Source: Beroe forskalii
Lineage: Eukaryota; Ctenophora; Nuda; Beroida; Beroidae
DNA length: 64,000 bases
Assembly (NCBI GenBank): GCA_011033025.1
Contig: WFMF01000048.1
Location: forward strand, 558,001-622,000
Direction of reading: 5' to 3'
Notes under the pieces: model-generated
The model's database searches: none
Seen by the model: the letters and a program-made list of their open reading frames with translations, nothing else
What the model was told of the DNA's origin: nothing
Shown: piece after piece, positions 42,107 through 53,539 of the stretch
Numbering within the stretch: position 1 is the first letter of the stretch
How the letters are laid out: every line of letters begins with the position of its first letter
Made by a program: the position numbers and the translations under genes

Positions 42107-43300
42107 CTATGTTGATTCTTCCGCCATTATTGGGTGGCCGTCGACCCCCTTAAAGTGGTGGCAAACGTATGTTATGATAAAAGGAAAAGGTCCCCCGCCG
42201 AGGCTTCAAAGGAGGATTAGGACCCCCAGCATAATATCAAAAAACGTTAAGCAAACATCAATGACAGCAGTTGTTTTGCTATGATTAGGCGTAAAAAACG
42301 TCGTTGATTTACTTATTTGAGTATTTGATATTGAACTTGAAGTTGACAGTGTAATGAAAGCCGCGTACTTACAATCGTAAGAACTAAATTTTGACTTAAT
42401 ATTGTCTGACTAGTGAATACTGATCTTGAATGGTCTATTACATGACATGACAGTTAAAACCTATGTTCAATTAGTTACTGTTAATGAAATAGAATCATAT
42501 TACTAAACTGCCTCATCTATGACTTATAACTCAAATTATAAAATTTCTATTTCAAGAAAACAACAAGTAAGAAGTACCTATTCCTCCGAGTATTATGTAG
42601 GGCAAATAATAATTTAATAAATCAAAGCAGCGAAACAAAGTTATTCTATATCCCCGTCCCAGTTTAGTTTAATCTATAATTAACCTAAATAGGTTAACCT
42701 AAATAGGTTAATAAGCGGTTACATGTCGAAGTGGTGACCGTATACCGCAACTTACATGGTCGAGGCGACAGCCGAGACTGTGTAAGTTTAAAATCTTTAT
42801 AATTCGTATCATTGTTCATAAAATTAGCTAAAATTGCTTATTATTTCGTCTATTAATAAACTCCTAATATTGGTACTTTATAATTAACTATATACTTAAC
42901 GTAGAACTTATTGTAGAGATCCATGTGGGTACTCGACGTGAGTTTTATGTGATATCAATTTCGGCTTTTCGGGGAGACCGAAATTTTCGGCTTTCAATAA
43001 TATGGGAATTCAAAATTACCATGTTAATGAGTGATAATGACGTTATATTTAATCTCCTGGTTAAATGTATAAATTTAATAGAATATCATATTGTTATATT
43101 GCGTAAGATTAGATATCGTAATTTAATATATATTAATTGTCTCATTATGTCAGACTAGTATAGTATTTATTGCTTCTTTCCGAAAGAATGTATTTTGCCT
43201 ATTTATAATTATTTTTTCAGATATCATTTTACAAAAACCCTTGAGGCAAGACTCTGTCTATTAGCTGGAACTAACTTTGTACTGTGTTTTATAGATTACA
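42107..43300. other. no gene seen
   Basis: AT-rich. Contains AACCTAAATAGGTT twice at 42683-42712. The frame at 42925-43158 has no support. ATT|GTAAGTAC at about 42364-42372 (minus) could be a 5' UTR exon donor, but this is weak. Confidence 0.35.
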
Positions 43301-43309
43301 ATTAGTTTC

Positions 43310-43735
43310 AGACGGTAATTGGTATTCATTATAATTTCGTAATTTCACTTCGTATAACTTTGTAAACTTTCGTATAGTTTCGTATAATTTGTATAATATC
43401 TTTCGTATAATCTCGTATTATTTCGTATAAATTCGTAAAAATTTCGTAGAACTTTGTATAATTTCGTATAATTTGTATAATCTCAATTCGTATAATTTCG
43501 TATAATTATGTATAATTTCATATAACTGTGTATAAGTTCGAATAAATTCGTACAATCTCATAAAACTTCGTATTACGCATAATTTCATATAACTTCGTGT
43601 AATTTTGTATAAATTCGTATAATCTTGTATAATCTCGTATAACTTCGCATAACTTGCGTAACTTCGCGTAACTTAGTATAACTTCTTACTTCATATAGTT
43701 TCATATAATTTCATTTCGTATAATTAATTTCCAAA
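43310..43735. repeat. degenerate TTTCGTATAA simple repeat
   Basis: About 35 variants of (A/T)(A/T)TTCGTATAA fill 420 bp. Confidence 0.9.
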
Positions 43736-43919
43736 TACTTCCATAATTTTATGATTTTATAATTGCACGTTATTTCATGCATTATAAACTGTCGTGCACT
43801 GTGTACACTAATATTTTGTTCGATTTAGAATACGTAAAGACGTAAAGATCTTTGAATTCAAATCGAAATTTCCAAAGAAAGAGAGAACAGGGATGTACGT
43901 ATGACGGGAAGAAAATGGT

Positions 43920-44125
43920 GGCTTTCTACGTGAAAGCCTCCGAGATAAAGAAAATAATATTCTAATTAGAGTGGTTTTCTGTGTGAAACCATCAAGGAAC
44001 GGCTGAAGGCAAGACAGCATGTGCCAAAAGTGAACATGCTATTGCTCCCAAAGTTATCACGCTGAGACGAATAGACGGGTTTTCTGAGTGAAAACCCTTC
44101 AGATCAGGTTCCATAGGGTGGAACC
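43920..44125. other. cluster of five hairpins, possible structured RNA
   Basis: Stems: GGCTTTC/GAAAGCC (43920-43938, loop TACGT); GGTTTTC/GAAACC (43973-43990, loop TGTGT, one bulge); AGCATGT/ACATGCT (44016-44040); GGGTTTTC/GAAAACCC (44077-44097, loop TGAGT); GGTTCC/GGAACC (44107-44125). Three share a five-base loop T-N-N-G-T closed by C-G and followed by GAAA. No coding frame explains them. The strand is unknown. Confidence 0.5.
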
Positions 44126-44399
44126 AAATGGCTGTAAAGAGTATAAGAGAAACGGCTTGTAGAAAAGCAGTTTCGTACTGATATTTACTAATCTAGTTTT
44201 ATTTTTATTTTAATTTATTTTGTTATTATGTTGTTATGTTTATTTTGTTATTTTTTTTATTTTTTTTTTGATCACTTTCCAGCATGCAGAAGAAATAAAA
44301 TTTATGTAAATAAATTCTATATATGTAAATTTTGGGCTGTGAATTCCATTAATTACATTAGTTGTCCTAATCACAAAATAATCAATTTTTATCAGCAAT

Positions 44400-45074
44400 T
44401 TAGGAGAATCTATTTGGAAAATCATGTCTGTAAAAACATTGGGCTTCGTGTCTGCAGTAACCCCATCCTGTAAATTTACAGGGCTGATTGATACGTTCTG
44501 CTTTGTATTTCGAAATAATTTCCCATTTATGGGCCGTAGATGAGGGCCAAACGTCGGAAGGTACAACGAAGGGATTTATGAGCGTACAAGAGGGACACCT
44601 CATTTTCGTGGGGTTGGGTACGTTATTATGTTTCAAATGTTTTCTCCACGTCATTATGCACTCATAGCAGTACACGTGGTTGCAGTACGGCAAGATTCCA
44701 AATTTCTTGTGTGTTTTAAACACTTCATCTTTGCATATGATGCAGATGTGGTCAGCATTGATTTCGGCTGCCTTATTAAGAAATTTGGAGCAGTACTCCA
44801 GGTGTTGCTGTCTGATCGTAAAGTTAGTGGGGTGGAGGTACCGTTTCTTACAAGTGGGACATTTCATCCCGTGCAGAAGAGTACATTCGTCGTTAAAGGG
44901 ACACTTCCCTGTAGCAAAATAGAATGCGCATAGCGTTGGCGTTGATTCGATGCACTCTGCATCTGACGATTCGCCCGCAAAAGGCTTCGGCCGTTGCACT
45001 GCTACGCGACCCCTCGTTTTGACTCTAGCTTTACCAGCCGTCTTGGGTACAAACTCCTTGGCGTTCGGGTTCAT
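44400..45074 (-). CDS. makorin-like CCCH-RING-CCCH protein, single exon
   Basis: 224 residues. The Met at 45074 is chosen over the upstream Met at 45182 because the added 36 residues are hydrophobic and unlike the family, and GCCAAAATGA is a better start context. Order: basic N-terminus; CCCH finger C-x8-C-x5-C-x3-H around CAFYFATGKCPFNDEC (about residues 50-70); CPTC...H...C cysteine/histidine segment (about 74-98); RING with CIIC, PYCNHVYCYEC and MRCPSC (about 108-162); CCCH finger C-x7-C-x5-C-x3-H near the end (CRHEAQCFYRH). This is the makorin layout, whose members are E3 ubiquitin ligases that bind RNA. It is shorter than typical makorins (about 400) and intronless, so it may be a retrocopy or a lineage-specific short paralogue. 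The frame is intact. Confidence 0.85.
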   Translation of the reverse strand: MNPNAKEFVPKTAGKARVKTRGRVAVQRPKPFAGESSDAECIESTPTLCAFYFATGKCPFNDECTLLHGMKCPTCKKRYLHPTNFTIRQQHLEYCSKFLNKAAEINADHICIICKDEVFKTHKKFGILPYCNHVYCYECIMTWRKHLKHNNVPNPTKMRCPSCTLINPFVVPSDVWPSSTAHKWEIISKYKAERINQPCKFTGWGYCRHEAQCFYRHDFPNRFS

Positions 45075-45084
45075 TTTGGCGCTA

Positions 45085-45760
45085 CTAATATTATGTATGG
45101 ATTGAGGAAATAAACTGATAAAAATCAAAAAAATTGGTTCATGGTGGTAGAAAAACTTGATTCTAAGATTAGAAGCTTCCAATTCAATTTTGGAACCCTA
45201 TGGGAAACAGAAAGAGAGAAATTTTAGCGGCGCGCACCCGTGCACAGAAATTCTGTCTTGTTGACGGCTGTAACAATTGTCACAGTAAAAATTACGTAAA
45301 AAAAACTTCTCATGAAGTTCAGAGCGAGTCCATTTCTAACCTTTCTTGCCTTTTTGTTTCACAATAAGGCAGATAGGGGAGGAAATACTGTGTACTCACA
45401 AACTTACAATACATACCATGTGTCTGATAAAGACACCACATACGACAAACACTTAACAAACAAGTAGAAACAAACAGTATAAATTAAACAGATGAATCAT
45501 ATAAGTAGATAATACAGTTAGTTCATAGACAGAACATAGACAGCTTGATTAATTCACTTGGGGTGAATTTTGAGGGAAAATGTATAAATACTGACGTAGA
45601 ACATTGTATGTTCCGACTAGACTGTTTACGATTCATTCTGTAGTTGGAACGTGAATCCTGGTACGGGGTACCCACGCACACCAAATTGAATACAATATCG
45701 ACTAAGCAATGATACAAACAATACAGACTTGTGACAGACGTGTGACAGGTGAACAGACGG
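45085..45760. other. intergenic; weak third copy of the TGCCTTTTT hairpin
   Basis: CTTGCCTTTTTGTTTCACAA followed by TAAGGCAGATAGGGGAGG (about 45348-45384) resembles the hairpins at 9832 and 33502. No gene. Confidence 0.45.
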
Positions 45761-45765
45761 GACAG

Positions 45766-45928
45766 ACGGTTCAAACAGTACAAACGGTACAAATGGTACA
45801 AACGGTACAAACGATACAAACGGTACAAACGCTACAAACGATACAAACGGTACTAACGGTACAAACGCTACAAACGATACAAACGCTACAAACGGTACAA
45901 ACGCCAAACGGTACAAACGGTACAGACA
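45766..45928. repeat. ACAAACGGT minisatellite
   Basis: Seventeen or so 9-10-bp units ACAAACG(G/C/A)(T). The long antisense frames over it are artefacts of the repeat. Confidence 0.95.
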
Positions 45929-45989
45929 AGAATTTTAAACAATACGTATTTATAACAACAGATTATACAGGTTATACGGTCTAGACACA

Positions 45990-48900
45990 AGTACAGACAA
46001 TAAATTATAGTAGATTATCAAAGCTATACTGCTATTCACACATGACTGACAGATTAAAGGCGCTATACCGTCCATACAGACAGTGGCAGTACAGACACTG
46101 TCAGAATAGACTATTTATGACGGTAAGCAAATAATGGGACAGATTGTCTTACGTCAAGTTATGTTTATCTCAATTAGAAGCCAAGAAAAATTGCGATTAC
46201 ACAGAACACAACATTTTGTTGTGGCAAAGTAATATAATTAGGACTTATGAATATGGGAAATATCACAATTCCTGAATTTGTAAAGAAGATAGATGAGGGT
46301 TACTAGAGCGTCACTGAATTAGAATTAGAATACTGAGTTTATAGCGATAAACTCTTTATAAAGTGAGAAAATTCTACCTAAGAGTAGAAAATGTTAAACT
46401 AAGAAGCTGAAATTAGCACAGAAAGAAGTTGTGAATCATAATTCGCGACTCATTATGTGCACTTATCTCGTACGCGGAAGACGTACGTGAATTTTATGTG
46501 AAGAAAGTACCATTGACAACGCGCAGTATGGCAACGAAACCACGTAACACGTGTTTAAGTCAAATAGTCTTATGAGAAAGAAGTAAGTAAGAACTGTATT
46601 AAAACTACTTGACTTATGAAGGCTTATGTAACATGTGACATTGAAAAAGAATGTGTTAGCTTTAGCAAAATAGACTGAAAGTGAGAGGAAGAAGAATTCA
46701 AGAATCGAACAAAAGAACAAACGATTGAAAGAATAAGAAAGAAATAAAAGATTTAAACGTTAAGAAGGTTTTTATGAACCTTATCAAGCGCTCTAAAACT
46801 ACTAACTAGTATGCAGGAAGGAAACAATATATAAAAAAAATTTTCTGCAAAATACCAAAATACGACATACCATGACAATTCCTTAATTATTTGATTATAT
46901 TCCCGGAGCCCCGCATCGGTCTCCATCTGTTATTACCCGACCCCTTTTAGTACCCGGTCTAGCCCAGAATCTCCCCTAACACTTAACTAAAAGAGGCCGT
47001 GATAACTACACTAAAGTTGCGTTAAATTTAGTTCTTATATGGCTGAAAAAGCCCCTCCCCTTCTCGTGATCAAGATACTTTAAAGGTAGTTCAGCTACTT
47101 TCAAGATACTTTCAAGAATTGGTTCAGACATTCAGTGTTATGGACTGACTCAACTGTTATTTATTTTTCTGGAGTGATATATTCCCCTAACCGCTAAAAT
47201 TGGTGGTCAAGGGCCCCAGACGGGCTCCTTGTTGAATCTGCCCCCCTAATTCCGAATATCATTGAGAAAACCCTCAAGGTGCGAATTCGGCCACAGAACC
47301 CCGGGAATATAGGATGAATTTAATTGTCATGTTAAGTCGAAAGAAGTATACGAAGTTAAAAAAAGAAAGAAATAAAAATGAAAGTTAACTACACGTAAGT
47401 TGAAAAGACATATATTGGCAATATATCCCTCTGGATATTCTGTATAGATCAAAGTAATCATAAAGGGAAAATACTACGGTTACTGCAGTGTGACTGCTAA
47501 GAAACCTACAAAATCTACTTATCAATAATCGCTTGACAAAAACATAATCAAAGATAAGAGTTCCTCACAAACAGTTTATATGGATTGCGCTATGGTCAAG
47601 ACGTAAATGAAAACTATATCAGAAGATTAATAACATGATTGACTACTATCGTTATCTAGAAACAAAAACACCCTCTCGGGGAAAGACTTGGCGCTATATG
47701 AGTAATATTTAGGCTTACGGGAGTCCTTTACTTGGAGATCTCAATCTCATGGCAGAAAACCGAGAGGGTGAGCAGCTTGTGGTCTTCGGTAACGCGGTGA
47801 GGATAGTGTAGTTGGACTTCTGTGCCCGAATCGAGATCGGTGCCTCGAGGGAGAGTGACGATTTACCTGGAGATAATGATATCAGTAAAAGCTAAAATAT
47901 ATATACGAATAATTACAACTATAAGCTGTGTCAGCTGAAGGAGAGAAAAGAGTGAGTGGTACAAAAAGACCTAGTAACTCAACCCTAATGATTTGAATCA
48001 GTTCTAGAGTAATTCACTAGAAATTATAGTACTTTGGGCCAGAATCACGTAAGAAGGTAAGAAGTATAGATTAATAGAATAACATCACAATAAAAGTTGT
48101 AAACATGACTACACCTGTCTACGCCCTACAATTTAGGGAGAAATAGGCTGAAAAAGAGTGGTTACTGGTTACGTCATAATATTCCTAGAGTGCTACAGAC
48201 TTCATATATATCTAATATAAGAAATTTCAACTTTCACCCAGAAGCTGGGGTTTCGAACGAATAAAAACCTAGTCCTAATATGTAAAGGAAGTCATGCTCA
48301 AACTTAGTCAAGGAGATCAAGAAGAGAGAAAAACAGGAAAAAGATAAGTTAACTTACATGGTGATCATAGAGAGATCCGCCTCCTGGCAGAGGTCTGCCA
48401 GGCAACGTAAAGGGAGTGAGTAAAAAGAGGACTCTCATGATTTCCCTCTCCTCGCGACTTGGCAGTCTAACTCGATTAGTGGGCTGTAATTGGTCTCTTC
48501 GCGTTCTGATTGGCTGCGTCTCGGTTCCAGGAGTCGTGTGAACTGAGGCTTCGCTTTGACTGGTTCGAAGATGATAAGAAAACTATAAATCCCATTTAAC
48601 ACTTAATTGCCCCAGAATTGCCCGGGTAAACAAAGAATTTCTTAATGAAGCATATCAGTAAATTTGTGTCTCCTATCAGAGTACTAGATGTTCCTACATC
48701 ATTGCCTCATATTGTGAATGATGGCGATGACGTCACACTCTCCACCTATTCTCTAGGGGAGACACTTGACGCTTTAATTCTGAGGGAATCTTGAGCTAAT
48801 AAGCAATTAATGGCAATTAATGGCAGTTCTTGGCATTACTGGGGCAATGGAGCGTTCTAATACTTAATCAGGTACATACTCCCATCAGTGTAGTATATTA

Positions 48901-49338
48901 AGATGTCAACATATAAGACTCTCCATCAGGCAAATTCTTATATTAAAAGTGACTTAAACTAAACCCAAAAAGATGTAAAATATATGATGAAAAGGGTAAG
49001 GCCGGAGGGCTTAACATGAAAAAACGCATCTTAATTATATATATTTCAGTTATCATCCAAACGCATATTGTGTTTTAGTTCATAAATTTCTAAATTTAAC
49101 AGTAGGTATTCATTGTCAGAAATAGTTAGTAATTTAATATTTAAGTAATGGTATTCATAGTAATAGTTAGTTAGGAATTATAGTTAGTTAGTTAGATGCA
49201 GTGCAGTACTACGCGTATCACTTTTCTCGCAATTTTCCTCGATAGTTTGATATTTGATACTTGATCACCTGAAGTTGAAACTACCTACAGGCCTTGTATC
49301 GCGGTGCGGAAGAATTTCTCTTCATTGTGACATCATTA
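45990..49338. other. 3.3 kb without a recognisable gene
   Basis: AT-rich with a few GC-richer patches (46905-46980, 47195-47310, 48370-48560). ACCCTCTCGG (47671) and CCGAGAGGGT (about 47760) form a 10-bp inverted pair. 48490-48530 has two ATTGG boxes. No exon pair, ORF or RNA gene could be supported. Confidence 0.5.
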
Positions 49339-49345
49339 ACTCAAT

Positions 49346-51123
49346 CGGGGGAGATTCAGGTACTAAGTTGCAGACACAGGGCCGACGATCCTGCATTTTG
49401 GCCTTTTTTTGAGTTGAGACCACCCACCTGTATTTTGGTACCTGGGTACTAAGTGGTTTTGGCATAAAAATTAAGACACCCACCCTAAATTTAAGTTTTT
49501 GGAGCAGTTCCAGAATATAAAATTTAATTCCAGACTCTGGTAGTACAAAGGAATCTGAAAAAGTGCTATTTGAGTATTTGATATTGAAATAGCACAATTA
49601 CAATAGTTTCAACCATCATACAACTGAATTCCTCATTTATTTTGTGCCAGGCAAAGTTGAAATTGTGCCCACTGCCCTGCAAATAACCTTGTGGGAAAAC
49701 ATCTTCCCACAGTTATAAGCAATTTTTTATGCTCTTCGGTATTTTGGATTTATTTTGTCCAGTGAAGGCTTATTCATAATCAATCGACCCAAGCTCTCCT
49801 CTCCATTTCATTCCCTTCATTCCTTTTTTATAAAGCCCTAGCCCCTACATTTGGGTGCGTCGATTATTGTTGTTTTTTTTGAGATAATCATGATGGTGGA
49901 ATGTTTTTGTTGCTTCATCTGTAATCTGGTTCTAAAATGACTCTGGTAGCAGTTTTGAGAACAAAACTGAAGTTTCATGGTTTAACCAGTCATATGATAT
50001 TTTAGCACGTCATGCTTTTCCAAGTGAAGTTGGAGGTGATTCTTTATCTTTACCTACAATCTTTCGAAATAGAGGATATTCCAGCTTGTTTTATAGCTCT
50101 GAAACCCTAACAGTATCCGAAAACTTTGATTGGGCCCAAGCCAAAAAGCATAGAATCAAATTTCGGATTTTGATCGCGTGACTTAGATCACATGATCATG
50201 AAAATTAATAAGATGCGTTTTTTAATGTTTACATATAATGAACTTTAGATACTGCAATCGTTTTGTCAAAATATATAAAAATTAATTTGCGACCTGATAG
50301 TGATGAAGTTAAATTTTCCATTTCGGCTAAGGGGACGAGAACTAAAATTCTTAATATGGTCACGTGACTAGCTAAGAATTGCCCTAAAATCGCCACTTTA
50401 ATGATTCCACTCGAAACTTTTGGATCTTTATCAAATTATCAAGGTTTCATAACCATTTACCTAACACTTAGGTGTGTTGGTAAAGTACCTACGTCCTAAC
50501 CCTTTACAGGATTTATGGGTGACTACACCATGTTCGAAGTTTTGTGACCATCTTTCTAGCTTGCACAGCTCATTGCACATTGAAAATTTAAGTTTCAATT
50601 CATGTGAGCACTCGCCATACGAAAGCACTAGGTATTCTTAGAGCGCACCTTAAAAGTGAGATATTACTTAAAGAGTGAGATATACCAGAATATGTTCATT
50701 GTACAAGTGATTAAAACCAAACAAAATTGCTAAATGTTTACAGAATGTTTGGTGGCCAGGTAGCTCAGTCAGTCGGATTTAGCAATCGAGAAGTTGCTGT
50801 TCCTGCTCATTCTAATTTTGTGCTAACGTGCGTGTTATTTGGCTCCAAAATGTATCGCATTATCTAATTAATGTGTGATCAGGCAGAAAATTAAATTTTG
50901 GAGATGAATTTCCCGCAGTTTACGGGGGAAAGTAAATATTTCACACTCTGATACTACGAAATCAGTAGATATCGACGTATTTTAGTACCCAGGTACCAAC
51001 TGATTTTTCAAATTCCAGCTGATGACCACGTATTTTAGCACCCAGGTACTAAACGACATTCGAGGGAAAAATAGACCCACCCACCGGCCCTGTGTCTGCA
51101 ACTTAGTACCCGAATCTCCCCCG
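49346..51123. mobile_element. 1.8 kb element with ~38-bp TIRs and 7-bp target duplication
   Basis: CGGGGGAGATTCAGGTACTA (49346 on) is mirrored by TAGTACCCGAATCTCCCCCG ending at 51123. The 38-bp arms differ at one base. ACTCAAT flanks both ends (49339-49345 and 51124-51130). Subterminal CCAGGTAC(C/T) boxes occur on both sides. The interior has no transposase frame. Confidence 0.8.
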
Positions 51124-51130
51124 ACTCAAT

Positions 51131-51851
51131 ACGAATGTCGAGTGACGACTTCGTCTTCGCATTTAATTCAAGAGAATTTGTATAAACTTTTCAGTTGGGG
51201 TTCTATACTAGCTCGCGAAGACAGACAGGAAGTAGCGGCATCCGCCCCTATCGCACAATGGTTGCTGAAAGGAAGCTCATTTGCCTCAGCAGCTTCTATG
51301 AGCACCGGGGGGGACCATGAGCGATACTGACGGAATCGCACCTCCCGGAGCCCTCACGGGTAGCAGAGGAATCCTAAATAATTTACTGTCACTTTAGACT
51401 GCATGTTATTTAAAGTCCGTTCGCGTTTTTGGCTTTTAAAATTTTCATTTTTGCTCGTTTAAAATTTTGATAAATGCAATCTTTTTAACAAATTATCGTG
51501 CTCTAAGTCCTTAAGTCTATGTTTTCTAGCCACCTGGTGACGAGTGTAATTGTATTCGCTAATTTTGAGACTTAGACCGTTAGTTGGAGAGTGAGGAAGG
51601 ATGGGTCGTTTTGTATTAAATTTTTCACTGATAATGCTATAATGCTATAATATCAATATAGTTCATATAGACAGGCAGTTCCTATTTCTAACAAACTTAC
51701 AGAACCGGGGGGATCGGGAGGAGAGGGAGGGGGACGGGGACAGCAGCAGAGTAAACCGTTCATTTATTCGAGATGTAATCTATTGATAGGTTAAGTGATT
51801 CAAATTGCAATAAATATGCCTTCACCGTCGGGGAGCCTCAACAGTTATATA
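51131..51851. other. no gene seen
   Basis: Mixed composition, with a GGGGGATCGGGAGGAGAGGG purine tract near 51715. The frame at 51022-51330 is built partly from the preceding TIR and is not credible. Confidence 0.4.
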
Positions 51852-52380
51852 CTGTAAAGCCATTAATTTTCGCGCGGCATTAATTTTCGCGCATTTATTT
51901 GGAAAAGAAAATCCGCGAAAATATCAGCCGTGAAGTTAATTTTCAATTCTTGGAGATAAATTTATATCTGCGTATTTTTTTGAGTGGAAGAAACTTGTAC
52001 ATTGTTGGTAGGTATTCGATAAGTCGATATATTGGATCGTCATCAAGGCATTATTTTCAACTCAAAGTGTCTCATTAGAAACATTAAGCCTCAACTAAGT
52101 TCGCAGTATCGTTTACGGATGACATGCTGTAATGTCTGACAAACAGAGGCACACTTAAGTAAACATAGACGAACAAGACACCTCATTACTGGGCTTTTTG
52201 CCTTTGTACAATCACCGGCTATCAAGGCGTACAGCAATGAGCGAAAATGATAAATGGCCACGTACAAGCACTGGTTTATGTTTAAGGAATTTTGAAATGC
52301 GTGAAAATTAAAACCGTGAAATTAGTCTGTTTTTAAAGAAACGCGAAAAATAGCACCCGCGAAAATATATGGCTTTACAG
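51852..52380. mobile_element. MITE with TA duplication and CTGTAAAGCCAT ends
   Basis: CTGTAAAGCCAT (51852-51863) is mirrored by ATGGCTTTACAG (52369-52380), each flanked by TA. ATTTTCGCG and its inverse CGCGAAAAT are repeated in the subterminal parts. Probably mobilised by a Tc1/mariner-type transposase, given the TA duplication. Confidence 0.85.
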
Positions 52381-52812
52381 TAACCGGATTTCCAGCGCCA
52401 TCGTGCATCGCAGCAACAATCGCGCGCGCGCCGCGCATTGGAAATTTACTGGCTGTTAAAATTTAGCTTTTCTTCATCAATGACGTTTCGCGCGTTACAC
52501 TACCTACAGATTTATTGGGGAACCAAGGAGGAAGTAAAATGATTTGCAATGGGAACCCACGTGCTGCAATGGGAACCCACGTGCTGCAATGGGAACCCAC
52601 GTGACCGCAATTATCCCGCTCCAGCCTAAGCAACGTCACGTGACTACCACGTTACCGCGCGCATATCATGTAAAACATGCGGCACGCAGGTCACGTGACC
52701 GCGCTTGATATTCGATACACCTCGGGGAAGAGCGGTGCAATGTTATTGTATGATACACCTAGCATGTAGGATATAGAGTGATGGGGTGCAATGTAAACCT
52801 ATGATATATTAT

Positions 52813-53274
52813 ACTAGCGTTTGCCCGCGAAGATTCGCGGAAACAATCAACCTGCGGTTCGTTTTGTATCCAGCAGCCAACAGCAACTTGCTTCATGACG
52901 TCATCTTGGAATGTGTAAAGTGATTTGATCACCTAGGTATCACTTCAACATGCTACCGCTTACCGAGGATTACAGATATTCGCGGAAATGCACCGTATAA
53001 CATACTTTGTAATTTGAGACCACCTATATATACACACAGCATATATTAGCATTAGTAAACGCATGATATTTATTATGCTAATAATTAATTAACGGAAAGC
53101 CCGATTCGAATTTATCATAGATAAGAATAATCCTCTTAATTGGGTGAAGATTTTCCCGAAAAAAACGATCAAAAATACTAAATGCATTTCTTATAAACGC
53201 ATTACACACACATACATACACAGACAGACAGACAGATGCACGAACACTCTGAAATTATTAATATAGATTACTAG
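52813..53274. mobile_element. ACTAG-flanked repeat inserted in the left TIR
   Basis: Begins ACTAGCGTTTGCCCGCGAAG and ends with ACAGACAGACAGATGCACGA, GAAATTATTAATATAGATT and then ACTAG. The right TIR of the MULE lacks it and reads straight from ATGATATATTATA to GTAAATACAG, an empty site. Related ends occur near 26090. Confidence 0.8.
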
Positions 53275-53539
53275 GTAAATACAGTGTATCGGAATGTGAG
53301 TGCAAAGGCGCTCAGCCTTTGCAGTTTTACAGAAAAGTGTGCAACAAGCGTACGATGGAGACTGTAGTAAAACAGTAAAGTAATGAATAAATTTAAATGT
53401 CAAGAAGTATTACAAGGAAATTTCATTCATTGAAAGACATTCCGACCTCCTCAACTGTCAAATTGTTTAGTGTACGCATGTTTTATAGTAGTTAGTACTA
53501 GGTACCTATAGTTTACGTTCACTCTAGTCGAAGCAGCGG

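Noticed and set aside
43310-43735. ATAACTTCGTATAA strings resembling loxP arms
   Set aside because: They are members of a degenerate TTTCGTATAA simple repeat, with no 8-bp spacer and inverted partner.
45523-45984. Frames rich in VPFVAFVSFV or QTIQTVQTVQ
   Set aside because: Products of the ACAAACGGT minisatellite.
50757-50835. tRNA-like GGCCAGGTAGCTCAGTCAGT
   Set aside because: The A-box likeness is fair, but no B box or acceptor stem follows.
51022-51330. 102-residue frame with SPPTQYECRV
   Set aside because: Begins inside the TIR of the 49.3-51.1 kb element (the opposite TIR gives a similar frame) and shows no family signal.
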